Shown here: piece after piece, positions 63,637 through 64,000 of the stretch
Layout: each line of letters opens with the position of its first letter
Numbering within the stretch: the first letter of the stretch is position 1
NCBI GenBank assembly: GCA_029207755.1
Contig: JARCOQ010000005.1
Location: 43,983,621 to 44,047,620, forward strand
Reading direction: 5' to 3'
Source of the DNA: Chamaea fasciata
Taxonomy: Eukaryota > Chordata > Aves > Passeriformes > Sylviidae
DNA length: 64,000 nt
The notes under the pieces: generated by a model
What the model was told of the DNA's origin: nothing
The model's database searches: none
What the model saw: the letters and a program-made list of their open reading frames with translations, nothing else
Position numbers and translations under genes: made by a program

Positions 63637-63674
63637 CAGAAAACCATCCTTCCACCAGAAAACCATCCTTACCA
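63637..63674. repeat. 19-bp tandem duplication
   Basis: CAGAAAACCATCCTT occurs at 63637-63651 and again at 63656-63670, a period of 19 bp. The last four bases of each unit (CCAC, ACCA) differ. It is probably a small slippage or repair duplication. Confidence 0.85.
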
Positions 63675-64000
63675 TTTCTGTATTCAGCACATGCCAAGAG
63701 GAATACACCTGTCCAGAAGAAACTACATACTACACAGCTGCTGAAAAACTTTAGAAGGAATTATTGGAATGCACTGCAAAAGAGATGCTTTCAGCATCAC
63801 CAAAAACTGACTTAGTTCTCGTCTCTTTGTTCTTACTGGCTGAACTATGAGTATTCAGCACAGACATGTAATTTGTACAGAAAGAGAGTAAAGATGCAGA
63901 TCAAGCACTGGGTAGAAATCCCAGGAACAGATCTAAAATGAATATGTCCTGATGTTACAGTAATATTGACAAAGATACACTCTACTATATTTGTAATAAA

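Larger units (their letters stand above)
60273..64000. other. AT-rich non-coding stretch, no gene recognised
   Basis: Mostly unique AT-rich DNA; 60540-61130 is especially AT-rich. A locally GC-richer part at 61980-62300 has few open frames. Listed separately are a short AT microsatellite (61103-61117) and a 19-bp tandem duplication near 63637. Frames at 62744-63010 and 63606-63815 have no domain I recognise. Confidence 0.55.

Noticed and set aside
1..64000. CRISPR arrays, operons, tRNA or rRNA genes, endogenous retroviral genes or LTR pairs
   Set aside because: No regularly spaced repeats, no packed reading frames, no tRNA/rRNA landmarks and no retroviral coding motifs or matched long terminal repeats were seen by eye. 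A tRNAscan or repeat-library run could still find eroded copies.

Overview
The window looks like nuclear DNA from a bird (or a close archosaur relative). The main evidence is five CR1-type LINE copies. Four end at a recognisable form of the short ATTCTRTG-like 3' repeat that is characteristic of bird CR1 elements, and one ends at a degraded form. I recognise no mammalian SINE or L1, no long open frames and no operon-like packing. The longest open frame anywhere is about 145 codons, and none resembles a protein I know. The sequence is AT-rich, with no obvious CpG island. I read it as intergenic 'gene desert' or the inside of a very large intron. I cannot place it on a chromosome or name the species.

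Layout: 1-5.9 kb is non-repetitive, with one (CAA)n/poly-A tract. A decayed CR1 lies at 5.9-7.0 kb (+). From 7 to 35.8 kb the sequence is mostly unique, with simple repeats, a 236-bp splice-bounded open segment at 9.86 kb, a strong 11-bp-stem hairpin at 23.4 kb and an old palindromic repeat at 32.3 kb. A CR1 tail lies at 35.8 kb (+). A CR1 copy of about 1 kb, still showing reverse transcriptase-like protein sequence, lies at 42.0-43.0 kb (+). A 116-bp candidate exon follows at 43.4 kb and a (TAA)n microsatellite at 44.6 kb. An octamer (ATGCAAAT) cluster lies at 47.3 kb. Several poly-A/oligopurine tracts occur between 51 and 58.9 kb, with a cluster of CTGTCA/TGACAG sites inside a hairpin at 57.5 kb. 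Two CR1 copies in opposite orientation lie at 59.0-60.3 kb. The rest, to 64 kb, is AT-rich and featureless.

No complete gene, RNA gene, CRISPR array or intact mobile element could be supported. The most interesting signals are two possible cis-regulatory elements (47.3 kb and 57.5 kb), one protein-like candidate exon (43.37 kb) and two remnants that resemble an ancient palindromic repeat class. All of these are inferences from motif patterns and need cross-species alignment or RNA evidence. I found no convincing sign of a novel multi-gene system.
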